NCBI RefSeq assembly: GCF_016862675.1
Contig: NZ_BONK01000008.1
Coordinates: 62,001-126,000 of the forward strand
DNA: 64,000 bases
DNA from: Cellulomonas chitinilytica
Lineage (GTDB): Bacteria; Actinomycetota; Actinomycetes; Actinomycetales; Cellulomonadaceae
Direction of reading: 5' to 3'
In this document: positions 44,103-54,788 of the stretch, in pieces
Layout: each line of letters opens with the position of its first letter
Numbering within the stretch: the first letter of the stretch is position 1
Notes under the pieces: model-generated
The model's input: the letters and a program-made list of their open reading frames with translations, nothing else
Told to the model about the DNA's origin: nothing
Databases searched by the model: none
Made by a program: the position numbers and the translations under genes

Positions 44103-45412
44103 CGGCAGCCGGGCCCGACCCGTACCTGCCGGCCTGGGTCGACGGCGGCCTCGACGTCTCCCGCTACGAGCTCGACCTCGACTACCGCGTCGCGACCAAC
44201 CGGCTCAGCGGCGAGGCCCGGGTGCACGGGACCGCGCAGCGCCCGCTCGACCGGATCACCCTCGCCCTCGACCACCTGCGCGTGTCCAAGGTGCTCGTCG
44301 ACGGGCGGCGCCCCGTGCGCTGGACGCATCGCGAGGGCCGGCTCGTCGTGCGTCCCGAGCGGCCCGTGCCCGTGGGGGCGAGCCTCGTCGTCGAGGTGCA
44401 CTACGCCGGGCACCCGCGGCCGCGCAACGGGACGTGGGGCGACGTCGGCTGGGAGGAGCTGAGCGACGGCGTCATCGTCGCCGGCCAGCCCGACGGGGCG
44501 GCGTCGTGGTTCCCCTGCCACGACCACCCGTCGGACAAGGCCGCGTTCCACGTCGAGATCACCACGGAGGCGGGGTACGACGTCGTGTGCAACGGCGTCC
44601 TGCGGTCCCGCACCGCCAGGTCCAGCCGGGTGCGCTGGGTGTTCGACCAGCCGGAGCCCACCGCGGCCTACCTCGCGACCGTGCAGATCGGCCGGTACGA
44701 GCGGCTGACGAGCGGCACGGACCCGGTGCCGCAGCGTGCGTCCGTGCCGCCTCGGCTGCGCGAGGCGTTCTGGCGCGACTTCGGCCGCCAGCAGCAGATG
44801 CTCGCGCTGTTCGTCGACCGGTTCGGGCCCTACCCGTTCCCCGAGTACACCGTGGTGGTCACCGACGACCCGCTGGAGATCCCGCTCGAGGCGCACGGCC
44901 TGTCGGTGTTCGGCGCCAACCACGTCGACGGCGTCCGGGGCTCCGAGCGGCTCGTCGCGCACGAGCTCGCGCACCAGTGGTTCGGCAACAGCCTCACCGT
45001 CGCGAGCTGGCGGGACATCTGGCTGCACGAGGGCTTCGCCTGCTACGCCGAGTGGCTGTGGTCCGAGGCGTCGGGCGGGCGCACCGCCGACGCGCAGGCG
45101 CGGGCCGCGCACGCCCGGCTCGCCGGTCTGCCGCAGGACCTCCTGGTCGGCGACCCCGGCCGGGACCACATGTTCGACGACCGTGTCTACAAGCGCGGCG
45201 CGCTCGCGCTGCACGCCGTCCGGCTCGTCGTGGGCGACGACGCCTTCTTCGCGGCCCTGCGGGCGTGGACACGGCGGTACGCGCACGGGTCGGTCAGCAC
45301 CGCGATGTTCGTCGAGACGGCGTCGCACGTGACCGGCATGACGCTCGACGGCCTGATCACGACCTGGTTGTTCACACGCGCGCTGCCCCCGCTCCCCGCC
45401 GCGGCGGACTAG
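44099..45412 (+). CDS. M1-family zinc aminopeptidase
   Basis: This 437-residue gluzincin aminopeptidase has HELAH (288-292) and the third ligand in WLHEGFACYAEWLW 19 residues later. The exopeptidase GxMEN position reads EAHGLSVFGAN, a diverged version. It lacks the long C-terminal domain of full M1 enzymes, so it is the short form. The start ATG overlaps the stop of the Pls-like gene, and the pair is a common actinobacterial arrangement. It could trim or degrade the polymer made by its partner, or protect the producer; this is inference. Confidence 0.87.
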   Translation: MTAAGPDPYLPAWVDGGLDVSRYELDLDYRVATNRLSGEARVHGTAQRPLDRITLALDHLRVSKVLVDGRRPVRWTHREGRLVVRPERPVPVGASLVVEVHYAGHPRPRNGTWGDVGWEELSDGVIVAGQPDGAASWFPCHDHPSDKAAFHVEITTEAGYDVVCNGVLRSRTARSSRVRWVFDQPEPTAAYLATVQIGRYERLTSGTDPVPQRASVPPRLREAFWRDFGRQQQMLALFVDRFGPYPFPEYTVVVTDDPLEIPLEAHGLSVFGANHVDGVRGSERLVAHELAHQWFGNSLTVASWRDIWLHEGFACYAEWLWSEASGGRTADAQARAAHARLAGLPQDLLVGDPGRDHMFDDRVYKRGALALHAVRLVVGDDAFFAALRAWTRRYAHGSVSTAMFVETASHVTGMTLDGLITTWLFTRALPPLPAAAD

Positions 45413-45421
45413 CGTTCGGCC

Positions 45422-46957
45422 ATGGCCCGCACGTACGTGGAGCTCGTCGAGGACGACGAGCACCTGCGACCCGACGAGGAGCACCGCTCCGGGCTCGTCG
45501 ACGTCGTGCGCCGCCACCCCGCACGCGCGCTCACCGCCGCCGTCGTCGCGGTCGTCGTCGTCGGTGGCGCGGTGGTCGCGCAGCTGGTCGTCGACGCCCG
45601 CGAGCGGGCACAGCTCGCCGCGCTCGCCGACGAGCCGGGCTTCCTGGCACCGGTCGAGCTGCCGATGCGATCCGTCTTCGTCGCCGACGGCGACGCCGCC
45701 TCCGCCGTGCAGAACGGCGTCCGCGTCGGTGACCTGCTCGTCGGCGGGACGTACGAGCCGGTCGCCGTCGGTCCGCACGTGCTCGCGGTCGACCCGGCGA
45801 CCGGCGCGGTGGTCTGGGACGTCACCGTCGACCTGCCTCCGGCGGCCGAGCCGGAGCCGGAGGTCCAGGCGGGGAGCGAGCCCTCGGGGACCACCTGGTG
45901 CACGGCGCCCGAGGGCGAGCCGTCGCGCGTCGCGTGCGTCGTCAGCCGCAGCTACGGCTGGCAGTCCGACGACGGCCGGTTCGGGCACGAGGTCGCCGTA
46001 CGTGCGCTCGTCGTGCTCGACGCGAGCGACGGGTCGGTCGTCGAGCGGCGGGACGAGCCGCTGGGTGCCGAGCTGTTCGTGGGCGACGACGCGTACTGGG
46101 TGGCGAGCATCGACCCCGACCGCCGGGGCGTCCAGGTCGTGGAGCGCGGGTACGACGACGCGGAGCACTGGTCGACGCACGTCGACGCGCCCGCCGAGCT
46201 CGACCAGGACACCACGCCGGCTGTGATGGCCGACGACACACGTACGGTGCTCAGCCTCGGGACGACGGCGTGGCTCCTCGGCGCGGACGGCACCCCCGGG
46301 CATCGGCTCGGCGGCGGGACCGGACCGGGGTGGGTCTCGCTCGTGCCGGACGGGGTGCTCATCATGCGGTACGACCAGGACGGCGCCCAGGAGGGCGGGG
46401 GCGTGCTCTGGCACGCCGACGGCACCAGCAGGGACATGACCGGCTTCGACCCCGCCCCGATCTACGTCGACGACGGCAGCCGGCCCGGGGCGACGTTCAC
46501 GACCGACAGCAGCATCGGTCCGCTCGTCCGGCGGGACCGGGCCGGGGCGGTGCTGTGGAAGGCCGACGTGACGCTCGGGTCGTGGTCGTTCCTGGTGCGC
46601 GGCACGGTCGTCGTCGCGGGCGGCAGCGAGCTGGCCGCCGTCGACGCGGACGACGGCGACGTGCTGTGGAAGACGACACTGCCGGCACCCGCCGACCAGC
46701 TGTTCACCGACGGCCGGGTCGTGCTGGTGCCGAACGGCAGGGTCGTCCGCGCGTACGGGATCGACGACGGGGAGCGGCGGTGGTCCGCACAGCTCGTCGA
46801 ACGTGACGGCGAGTACACGCTGCAGCGCATGGCGACCGACGACCCCACCGCGGACGTCTCGGCGCCCTACAGCGACGGGTGGTGGAACGTGACTCCCGCC
46901 GGGCAGCTCGCGTACAGCCTGCCGACGGCGGACAGCACCGTCGTCGTGCTCGGCTGA
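45422..46957 (+). CDS. Membrane-anchored PQQ-like beta-propeller protein
   Basis: This 511-residue protein has one N-terminal transmembrane helix (ALTAAVVAVVVVGGAVVAQL, about residues 36-55) and a large outside domain. PQQ-like blades are visible as AVDPATGAVVWDV, AVDADDGDVLWK and AYGIDDGERRWS. There are two cysteines (WCTAPEGEPSRVACVV) that may pair. No cofactor residue is evident, so it is probably a scaffold or sensor. It starts 10 bases after the M1 peptidase stop and is likely the third gene of the Pls-like operon. Confidence 0.75.
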   Translation: MARTYVELVEDDEHLRPDEEHRSGLVDVVRRHPARALTAAVVAVVVVGGAVVAQLVVDARERAQLAALADEPGFLAPVELPMRSVFVADGDAASAVQNGVRVGDLLVGGTYEPVAVGPHVLAVDPATGAVVWDVTVDLPPAAEPEPEVQAGSEPSGTTWCTAPEGEPSRVACVVSRSYGWQSDDGRFGHEVAVRALVVLDASDGSVVERRDEPLGAELFVGDDAYWVASIDPDRRGVQVVERGYDDAEHWSTHVDAPAELDQDTTPAVMADDTRTVLSLGTTAWLLGADGTPGHRLGGGTGPGWVSLVPDGVLIMRYDQDGAQEGGGVLWHADGTSRDMTGFDPAPIYVDDGSRPGATFTTDSSIGPLVRRDRAGAVLWKADVTLGSWSFLVRGTVVVAGGSELAAVDADDGDVLWKTTLPAPADQLFTDGRVVLVPNGRVVRAYGIDDGERRWSAQLVERDGEYTLQRMATDDPTADVSAPYSDGWWNVTPAGQLAYSLPTADSTVVVLG

Positions 46958-47063
46958 GGCCTGTGCCGCCGGGAACACCGCCGGCACCCGTGCAGGTTAG
47001 GGTCGCGGAAGGCTGCCGGTGCCGGTGGCCTGGTGAGCAGGGACGACGAAGGGGTGCGACGCG

Positions 47064-48080
47064 GTGAGCGGTGTGAGTGCGAGCGGACTGACGGTCGGGT
47101 ACGCGGCGATGCTCGAGCAGTTCCACCCCACCGAGGCGGTCGCGCTGTCCGTGCACGCGGAGCAGCACGGCTTCTCGGGAGTGATGGCGGCCGACCACTA
47201 CCAGCCGTGGGTGCCGGCTCAGGGGCAGGCGGCGTTCGTGTGGAACGTGCTCTCGGCGCTGGGTGAGCGGACCGTCGGCGACATCGGCCCCGGCGTCACG
47301 GCGCCGACCTTCCGGTGGCACCCGGCGATGGTCGCCCAGGCGTCCGCGACGCTCGCGGCGATGTACCCCGGGCGGCACTGGCTCGGCCTGGGCTCGGGGG
47401 AGGCGCTCAACGAGCACATCGTCGCGGGCTACTGGCCCGAGGCCCCCGAGCGCATCAACCGGATGTTCGAAGCGATCGAGCTCATCAAGAAGCTCTTCAC
47501 CTCGTCCCTCGCGGGCAAGGACGTCAAGCACGCGGGCCAGTTCTACAAGCTCGAGTCGACCCGGCTGTGGACCATGCCGGAGGTCGCCCCCGAGATCCTC
47601 GTGGCCACCGCCGGCCCGGTGACCGCCAAGCGTGCCGGCCGGCACGCCGACGGCCTCATCACGGTCGGCGCGCCGCTGGAGAAGATCTCCGGGCTGTTCG
47701 GCAAGTTCGACGAGGGCGTGCGGGAGTCCGGCCGCTCGCCGGAGGACCTGCCGAAGGTGCTGCAGCTGCACATGTCGTGGGCGGCCACCGACGAGGAGGC
47801 CCTCGCCAACGCGATGCACGAGTGGCCCAACGGCGGCATGAAGTTCCCGAAGGCCGACATCCGGTCGCCGTTCGACTTCGAGCAGATGGCCAAGCTCGTG
47901 CGTCCCGAGGACTTCGAGGGCCGGATGGTCATCTCGTCCGACCCCGACGTGCACCGCGCCGAGATCCAGAAGTACGTGGACCTCGGGTTCGACCGGATCT
48001 ACCTGCACAACGTCGGGCGCAACCAGCGCGAGTGGATCGAGACGTTCGGCGAGCAGGTGCTGCCGAAGCTGGTCCGATGA
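47064..48080 (+). CDS. F420-dependent LLM-class oxidoreductase (Fgd-like)
   Basis: This 338-residue TIM-barrel enzyme is of the luciferase-like monooxygenase family. It has [20 protein letters not shown], then [20 protein letters not shown] and [14 protein letters not shown], which match the F420-dependent glucose-6-phosphate-dehydrogenase-like group. These use reduced F420 to move hydride to or from small substrates. GTG 47064 has GAAGGGG ahead. Its stop overlaps the cofE start (ATGA), which ties it to F420. Confidence 0.88.
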   Translation: MSGVSASGLTVGYAAMLEQFHPTEAVALSVHAEQHGFSGVMAADHYQPWVPAQGQAAFVWNVLSALGERTVGDIGPGVTAPTFRWHPAMVAQASATLAAMYPGRHWLGLGSGEALNEHIVAGYWPEAPERINRMFEAIELIKKLFTSSLAGKDVKHAGQFYKLESTRLWTMPEVAPEILVATAGPVTAKRAGRHADGLITVGAPLEKISGLFGKFDEGVRESGRSPEDLPKVLQLHMSWAATDEEALANAMHEWPNGGMKFPKADIRSPFDFEQMAKLVRPEDFEGRMVISSDPDVHRAEIQKYVDLGFDRIYLHNVGRNQREWIETFGEQVLPKLVR

Positions 48081-48883
48081 CGGCGACCGAGGTGCGGGTG
48101 TGGGCGCCGACCGGCCTGCCCGAGGTGGCGCCCGGCGACGACCTCGCCGGGCTGCTCGTCGCCCTGCTGCGGGACGACGCCGACGCCGCGCCCGAGCACG
48201 CGCTGCGTGACGGCGACGTCCTGGTGCTCACCAGCAAGGTCGTGTCCAAGGCCGAGGGCAGGGTGGTCGCCGCCGACGACCGCGAGCAGGCGATCACCGA
48301 CGAGACGGTCCGCGTCGTCGCGACGCGCGAGCACGCCACGGGCGTCACACGGATCGTGGAGAACCGGCTCGGGCTCGTCATGGCCGCGGCCGGCGTCGAC
48401 GCCAGCAACACCCCTGCGGGCACGGTGCTCCTGCTGCCGCTCGACCCCGACGGCACGGCCCGCCACCTGCGCGCCGCGCTGCAGGCCGCGTTCGGGGTGC
48501 GGCTCGGTCTGGTCCTCACGGACACCGCCGGGCGGCCGTGGCGGCAGGGCGTCACGGACCTCGCGATCGGTGCCGCCGGCGTCGAGGTGCTCGACGACCT
48601 GCGCGGGCAGGTCGACTCGTTCGGCCGGCCGCTCGTCATGACGGTCGCGGCGGTCGCCGACGAGATCGCGTCCGCCGCCGAGCTCGTCAAGGGCAAGGCC
48701 GCCGGGCGGCCCCTCGCGGTGGTCCGCGGTCTGGCGCACCTCGTCACGGTCGACGACGGACCCGGTGCCCGGGTGCTCGTGCGGACGGGTGACGACGACA
48801 TGTTCCACCTGGGCAGCGCCGAGGCGTACGCGCAGGGCTGGAAGGACGCGCTCGAACGGCCCGACGAGGCGCCCCGGGAGTGA
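48077..48883 (+). CDS. cofE: Coenzyme F420-0:L-glutamate ligase
   Basis: This 268-residue GTP-dependent enzyme adds glutamates to F420-0 to make the usable polyglutamylated cofactor. Family landmarks are [15 protein letters not shown] near residue 50, [14 protein letters not shown], and [20 protein letters not shown] near 150, with a conserved His/Asp-rich end ([12 protein letters not shown]). It is CofE length, without the FbiB nitroreductase-like extension found in mycobacteria. ATGA overlap with the oxidoreductase and GTGA overlap with the GH3 gene make it the middle of a three-gene chain. Confidence 0.93.
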   Translation: MTATEVRVWAPTGLPEVAPGDDLAGLLVALLRDDADAAPEHALRDGDVLVLTSKVVSKAEGRVVAADDREQAITDETVRVVATREHATGVTRIVENRLGLVMAAAGVDASNTPAGTVLLLPLDPDGTARHLRAALQAAFGVRLGLVLTDTAGRPWRQGVTDLAIGAAGVEVLDDLRGQVDSFGRPLVMTVAAVADEIASAAELVKGKAAGRPLAVVRGLAHLVTVDDGPGARVLVRTGDDDMFHLGSAEAYAQGWKDALERPDEAPRE

Positions 48884-50112
48884 GCGTGACGCCCGAGCAC
48901 GCACGGGGTGGCCGGCGGTCGGCGACCGGGTGGGTGGTGGTCACGGGCATTCTCGTCCTGCTCGGCGCCTCCGCCGTCGCCGTGTGGTTCGCGCTGCGCC
49001 CCGTGGAGGGCGGCGGCCCGGCGCCGGTGGTCCCCGGTGCGCCGACCCCGGAGCCCACGCCGTCCCCGTCCGACGACGCGTGGGCCGGGTGGTCGCTTGA
49101 GGAGCAGGTCGGCCAGGTGTTCATGGTCGGCGTCGACGTCGCGTCGCCGCAGCAGGTGAGCACCGACGCGATCCGGCAGGACCACGTCGGGAACCTGTTC
49201 CTGCAGAACCGCACGCACGCCGGCGCGGCGCCCACCCGCACCCTCGTCGACTCGTTCACCGCCCTCGTCTCGGACGCGACCACGCACGGCACCCCGCTCC
49301 TCGTGGCCACCGACCAGGAAGGCGGGCAGGTGCAGGTGCTCCAGGGCCCGGGCTTCTCGACGATCCCGGCGGCCGTCGACCAGGCGCAGCTGGACCCGGC
49401 GGACCTGCGCGCCCAGGCCACGACGTGGGGCGGCGAGCTGGCCGGCGTCGGGGTGGACCTGAACCTCGCCCCCGTGATGGACCTCGTGCCCGACCAGGCG
49501 ACGGCGGGCTCGAACCCGCCCGTCGGCGCCCTCGGCCGGAGCTACGGCTTCACCCCGGGCACGGTGACGAGCCACGCGAACGCGTTCGCCGACGGGATGC
49601 GGGCCGCCGGCGTCGACGTCGCGATCAAGCACTTCCCGGGCCTCGGCCGGGTCACCGAGGACACCGACTCGGCGGACGGGGTGACCGACACGGTGACGAC
49701 GCGCGACGACGCGTCGGTCGACGTGTTCAGGTCCGGGATCGAGGCGGGTGCGGAGTGCGTGATGGTGTCGACGGCGGTCTACAGCCGGATCGACCCGGGC
49801 ACGCCCGCGGCGTTCTCGTCGACCGTCGTCGGCGGGATGCTGCGCGGCGACCTGGGCTTCGACGGTCTCGTCGTCACCGACGACCTGTCCGGCGCCGAGC
49901 AGGTCGCCGCGTGGTCTCCCGGCGACCGGGCGGTGCTGGCCCTCGACGCGGGGGTCGACCTGGTGCTCGTGTCCAAGGACCCGACGGTCGCGCACGCGAT
50001 GGTCACGGCGGTGCTGGGCCGTGCCCGTGCCGACGCGGCGTTCCGCGCGAAGGTGGAGGCCGCCGCGCGGCGCGTGCTCGAGACGAAGGGGCAGTGGCCG
50101 CCCGGCCCCTGA
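48880..50112 (+). CDS. Membrane-anchored GH3 beta-N-acetylglucosaminidase-like enzyme
   Basis: This 410-residue protein has an N-terminal membrane helix ([20 protein letters not shown], about residues 16-35), a Pro/Thr linker, and a GH3 catalytic domain with [14 protein letters not shown] (Lys250-His251) and VVTDDLSG that supplies the aspartate nucleophile. The DSH loop typical of NagZ is diverged here (EDTDSADG), so NagZ-like peptidoglycan hydrolysis is likely but not certain. It faces outward. The start overlaps cofE (GTGA), although its chemistry has no obvious link to F420. Confidence 0.82.
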   Translation: MSVTPEHARGGRRSATGWVVVTGILVLLGASAVAVWFALRPVEGGGPAPVVPGAPTPEPTPSPSDDAWAGWSLEEQVGQVFMVGVDVASPQQVSTDAIRQDHVGNLFLQNRTHAGAAPTRTLVDSFTALVSDATTHGTPLLVATDQEGGQVQVLQGPGFSTIPAAVDQAQLDPADLRAQATTWGGELAGVGVDLNLAPVMDLVPDQATAGSNPPVGALGRSYGFTPGTVTSHANAFADGMRAAGVDVAIKHFPGLGRVTEDTDSADGVTDTVTTRDDASVDVFRSGIEAGAECVMVSTAVYSRIDPGTPAAFSSTVVGGMLRGDLGFDGLVVTDDLSGAEQVAAWSPGDRAVLALDAGVDLVLVSKDPTVAHAMVTAVLGRARADAAFRAKVEAAARRVLETKGQWPPGP

Positions 50113-50122
50113 CCGGCCGCGC

Positions 50123-50503
50123 TCAGGCGGGCGGCGGTGTCGCGGCGACGCTCGCCGACTGCGGCGTGGCACCCGGCTCGCCGGCCGGGATCGGCTCGAC
50201 GACCACGGCCGTGCCGTACGCGCACACCTCGGAGAACTGCTGCAGCGAGTCGGTGTCGAACCGCATCGCGACGACCGCGTTCGCGCCGCGCTGCTGCGCC
50301 TCGGCGACCATCCGTCGCATCACCTCGTGGCGGCTCTCGTACATGATCTTCGTGAACTCCGGCAGCTCGCCGCCGCCGATGGCGCGCAGGCCCGCCGTGA
50401 ACGACTGGCCGATGTTCGTCGCGCGCACGGTCAGGCCCATCACCTCGCCGAGCACGGCCTGGATGCGGTAGCCCGGGACCTCGTTCGTCGTCACCACGAT
50501 CAC
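50123..50503 (-). CDS. YbjQ/UPF0145-family protein
   Basis: This 126-residue protein has the family pattern: TTNEVPGYRIQAVLGEVMG at the start, RATNIGQSFTAGLRAIGGGE, then RRMVAEAQQRGANAVVAMRF and GTAVVVEPI. Members form pentameric rings, and the function is unsettled (metal binding has been suggested). The C-terminus has a short Pro/Ala tail. It converges with the GH3 gene at a 10-base gap. ATG 50503 is the only reasonable start. Confidence 0.85.
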   Translation of the reverse strand: MIVVTTNEVPGYRIQAVLGEVMGLTVRATNIGQSFTAGLRAIGGGELPEFTKIMYESRHEVMRRMVAEAQQRGANAVVAMRFDTDSLQQFSEVCAYGTAVVVEPIPAGEPGATPQSASVAATPPPA

Positions 50504-50563
50504 GCGGCCGATGCTTCCACACGACGGCCCGGGCAGAGGCGGACGTCACCCGGGCGGGTGCGC

Positions 50564-51139
50564 TCAGCCGCGCGCCGCCTTCGCCGCCGCCTTCGCCGCC
50601 TGCTTCGTCGCCCGCACCTCGGCGAGCGACTGCGGGTCCGTGACGTCGGCGATGGACCTGCGGGCGTCCACGTCGCCGTAGGCCCCGGCGGCCTCGCGCC
50701 ACCCGTCGGGCGTGACCCCGGCCTGCTTGCCGAGCAGCGCCAGGAAGATGCGCGCCTTCTGGTCGCCGAACCCGGGCAGCGCCTTGAGCCGGCGCAGCAC
50801 CGTCGCGCCGTCCGGCACGCCGTCGGTCCACAGCCGCGTCACGTCACCGCCGTACGTGCCCACGACCTCCGCGGCGACCGCCTGGATGCGGCCCGCCATC
50901 GAGCCGGGGTAGCGGTGCACCGCGGGCGGCGTCGAGCAGAGGGCGACGAACTCGTCGGGGTCGGCCGCCGCGATGCGGCCCGGGTCGAGGCCGCCCATCC
51001 GGTCGGCGATCTTCGACGGGCCGGCGAACGCGCTCTCCATCGTCACCTGCTGGTCGAGGAGCATCCCGACGAGGAGCGCGAAGGGGTCCTCCGACAGGAG
51101 GCGGTCGGCGGAGGGGTCACCCGTGAGCCACAGCGTCAT
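50564..51139 (-). CDS. HhH-GPD base-excision repair protein
   Basis: This 191-residue helix-hairpin-helix protein is of the endonuclease III superfamily. LVGMLLDQQVTMESAFAGPS near residue 24 and the HhH LPGFGDQKARIFLALLG near 142 are clear. It lacks the four-cysteine iron-sulfur cluster of endonuclease III, and the aspartate after the HhH seems to be in YGDVDARRS. It probably removes or scans for damaged bases. I choose ATG 51139, because GAGAGG then lies at 9 bases; ATG 51148 would abut it. It is divergent from cofC. Confidence 0.82.
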   Translation of the reverse strand: MTLWLTGDPSADRLLSEDPFALLVGMLLDQQVTMESAFAGPSKIADRMGGLDPGRIAAADPDEFVALCSTPPAVHRYPGSMAGRIQAVAAEVVGTYGGDVTRLWTDGVPDGATVLRRLKALPGFGDQKARIFLALLGKQAGVTPDGWREAAGAYGDVDARRSIADVTDPQSLAEVRATKQAAKAAAKAARG

Positions 51140-51296
51140 GGGGGTCATCCTCTCGCGTCGTCGGACGGCTCGTCCTGCGGTCGGCGGGCGGTGGGTAGGG
51201 TCGCGGCATGTCGACGTGCCCGCCGGTCCTGCGCCTCGCCGGCGGCCCCGGGCCCCGCGGTCCGCAGCACTCGTGGCGCCGCGTGGCGACGTGCCG

Positions 51297-51956
51297 GTGA
51301 CCCGCTGGGTCGTCGTCGTGCCCGTGAAGACGGCGACGGCCGGCAAGACGCGGCTCGCGGGCGTCCTGCCGGAGAGCCACCGTCAGGCGCTCGTGCGGGC
51401 CATGGCGCTCGACACGGTCGCCGCCGCCGTGGCGACGCGTGGCGTGGTGCGCGTGCTCGTCGTGACGGCCGACGAGCCCGTGCGGCTCGGTCTGCCTACC
51501 GGTGCGGAGGCGGTCGACGAGCCGTCGCCGACCACGCGACCCGCGGGCGCGGTCGAGCCGGGCCTCGACGCGGCCGTGCTCGCCGGTGCCGACCGCGCGG
51601 CCGCGCTGGACCCCGGGGCGGGGGTCGCGGTGCTGCTCGGCGACCTGCCCGCCCTGCGCCCGGACGACCTCGCGGCGGCGCTCGACCTCGCCGCCCACCG
51701 TCCGCGCACGGTCGTCGCCGACCTGGGCGGCACGGGGACGACGCTGCTCACGGTCGCGCCCGGGCTCGACCTGCGACCGCGGTTCGGTGCCGGTTCGGCC
51801 GCCGCGCACGAGGCCCTCGGCCACGTGCGGCTCGACGTGCCGGGGACGTCGAGCCTGCGGCGGGACGTGGACGTGCCGGTGGACCTCGCGAGGGCGGCCC
51901 ACGACGCGGGGCCGCGGACGCGGGCGGTGCTCGGCGACGTCGCGCCGCGTGGCTGA
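51297..51956 (+). CDS. cofC: 2-phospho-L-lactate (or phosphoenolpyruvate) guanylyltransferase
   Basis: This 219-residue nucleotidyltransferase makes the activated three-carbon unit for F420-0. Its start VVVPVKTATAGKTRLAGVLP, the LLGDLPALRPDDL metal-binding aspartate motif and the end (FGAGSAAAHEALG) are those of CofC/FbiD. Actinobacterial enzymes may use phosphoenolpyruvate in place of phospholactate; the sequence alone does not decide. GTG 51297 begins the first strand, without a clear ribosome site. It converges on cofD. Confidence 0.92.
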   Translation: MTRWVVVVPVKTATAGKTRLAGVLPESHRQALVRAMALDTVAAAVATRGVVRVLVVTADEPVRLGLPTGAEAVDEPSPTTRPAGAVEPGLDAAVLAGADRAAALDPGAGVAVLLGDLPALRPDDLAAALDLAAHRPRTVVADLGGTGTTLLTVAPGLDLRPRFGAGSAAAHEALGHVRLDVPGTSSLRRDVDVPVDLARAAHDAGPRTRAVLGDVAPRG

Positions 51957-51979
51957 CCGGTGCCGCGTGGCTGACCGGA

Positions 51980-52935
51980 TCAGGGCAGCCGGTCGACGAG
52001 CCCGAGAGCGGCCGCGGCGATGGCGGCCGTCGTCGGGACGTCCGTCATGAGCGTCGGCGCGGCGCGCACCGTCCACCCCTGCGCCCTCAGGACGTCCGCG
52101 GCCGCGGCGTCGGCGTCGTCCACGAGCCAGCCGTCCAGCACGCCGCCCTCGGCCCGACGGCCGTAGTGACGGGCGACGGCGGCGGCGTCCGTCGCGACCC
52201 CGATCGCGGTGAGGCAGGCGTCCGCCATGCCCCGCACGGGTGCCCCGCCCACCACGGGGCTGACCCCGACCACCGGGGCTGCGGTCGTGGCGAGGGCGTC
52301 CCGGATCCCCGGGACCGCGAGGATCGTCCCGACCGAGACGACGGGGTTGGACGGCGGCAGCACGACGACGTCCGCGTCGCGCAGCGCCTCGACGACCCCG
52401 GGACCGGCCGTCGCGGACGCGAGCCCCACCTGCTCGAACCCCACGGCGGGGAGCGCCGCACGGTGCCGGACCCACCACTCCTCGAAGTGGATCAGGCGGC
52501 CGTCGGCGAGGCGGACGTGCGTCTCGACCTCCTGGTCGGACATCGGCAGCAGCGTCACGCCGGGCGCCCACCGCTCGCACAGGCGGGCCGTGACCTGGGA
52601 CAACGGCAGGCCGGACCGCAGCAGCTCCGTGCGGGCCAGGTGCGTGGCGAGGTCGAGGTCGCCGAGCGTGAACCACTCCCAGCCGAGCCCGTAGGCGGCC
52701 AGGTCGTCGGACACGCGCCGCGACTCGTCGCGCCGCCCCCAGCCCTGGTCCTCGTGCACGGCGCCGCCGAGCGTGTACATGAGCGTGTCGAGGTCGGGGC
52801 AGACCCGCACGCCGTGCAGCCACAGGTCGTCGCCGGTGTTCGCCACGACCGTGACCTCCGCGGACGGCGCGAGCAGCGCGAGCAGACCGCGGGTGAACCG
52901 GGCGCCGCCGACACCACCGGACAGGACGGTGACCT

Positions 52936-52939
<4 letters not shown>
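51980..52939 (-). CDS. cofD: 2-phospho-L-lactate transferase (F420-0 or dehydro-F420-0 forming)
   Basis: This 319-residue enzyme transfers the activated phospholactyl-type group to the deazaflavin Fo. It has SGGVGGARFTRGLLAL at the start, NTGDDLWLHGVRVCPDLDT near residue 34, PMSDQEVETHV near 132 and LPPSNPVVSVGTILAV near 196, all CofD/FbiA landmarks. ATG 52939 overlaps the stop of the ABC ATPase gene, so cofD is the last gene of the transporter operon. Confidence 0.95.
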
Positions 52940-53705
<766 letters not shown>

Positions 53706-53715
<10 letters not shown>

Positions 53716-54788
53716 GCGGCACCCCGTCCCCGGCGCAGCAGCACCGCGAAGACCGGCACCCCGACGAGGGCGGTGACGATGCCGACGGGCAGCTCGCGCG
53801 GGTCGAACAGGGTGCGCGCCAGGGTGTCCGCCCACACCAGGAACGTCGCGCCGACGAGGGCCGCGACGGGCAGCAGCCGCCGGTGCGCGGGACCGGTGAG
53901 CACCGACACGGCGTGGGGGAGCACGAGCCCGACGAACCCGATCGCGCCGCTGACGGCGACCATCGCACCGGTGAGCAGCGCGACCGCGGTCATCAGCCCC
54001 CACCGCGTGCGGTCCACGTCGACGCCGAGCGCCGCGGCGGCCGTGTCGCCGAACGTGAACGCGTCGAGCCGGCGAGCGCTCGCGAGCACGACGGCCCCGA
54101 CGACGACCAGCGCGACCCCGGCGATCGCGACGGTCTGCCAGGTGGCGCCGGCGAGCGAGCCCAGCAGCCAGCTGAGGATCTCGCGGTAGGAGTCGCCCGT
54201 CGCCGTCCAGAAGATGACGAACGACGTCCCCGCCGCGCACAGCTGCGACACGGCGAGCCCGGCGAGCACGGTCCGCGCGGGGGTGAGCGAGCCGCCCGTG
54301 CGGGCCAGGGCGAGCGTCGCGACCAGGGCCGCGAGCGCCCCGGCGAACGCCGCCACCGGCAGCAGCAGGCCGACGCCGACGACGAGCACCGCGACCGCGC
54401 CGAGCGACGCGCCCGACGAGAGCCCGAGCAGGTACGGGTCGGCCAGCGGGTTGCGCGTGAGGGACTGCATGACCGCGCCTGCGAGCGCGAGGCCCGCGCC
54501 GACCGCGGCGGCGGTCAGGACCCGCGGCAGGCGCAGCTCCCAGACGATCGCGTCGTGCAGCCGGGGGACCGGCGTCACGTCCAGGCCGAGGTGGTGGGCG
54601 ATGCTGCGGGCCACCTCGGTGACGGCGAGGTCGGCGGGACCGATCGTGACCGCGACGAGCACGGTCGCGACGAGGAGCGCGCCGCCGGCCGCCACGAGGA
54701 TCGCGAGGGGGGCGCGGCGGCGTCCCGGAGGCGTGGCCGGGTCGGCGTCGCGCGCGGTGCCCCGCGTCGCGGGGAGCGAGGTGGTCAC
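53706..54788 (-). CDS. F420-0-type ABC transporter permease (FecCD family)
   Basis: This 360-residue membrane protein has about ten helices and the FecCD signature: LRLPRVLTAAAVGAGLALAG, MQSLTRNPLADPYLLGLSSG and, near the end, GAIGFVGLVLPHAVSVLTG. GTG 54788 overlaps the lipoprotein stop. With the lipoprotein and ATPase it forms an uptake system; the link to cofD suggests F420-0 or a precursor as substrate. Confidence 0.88.

Noticed and set aside
43184..46987. 1267-codon reverse-strand open frame
   Set aside because: It spans three well-supported forward genes and shows only low-complexity residues.
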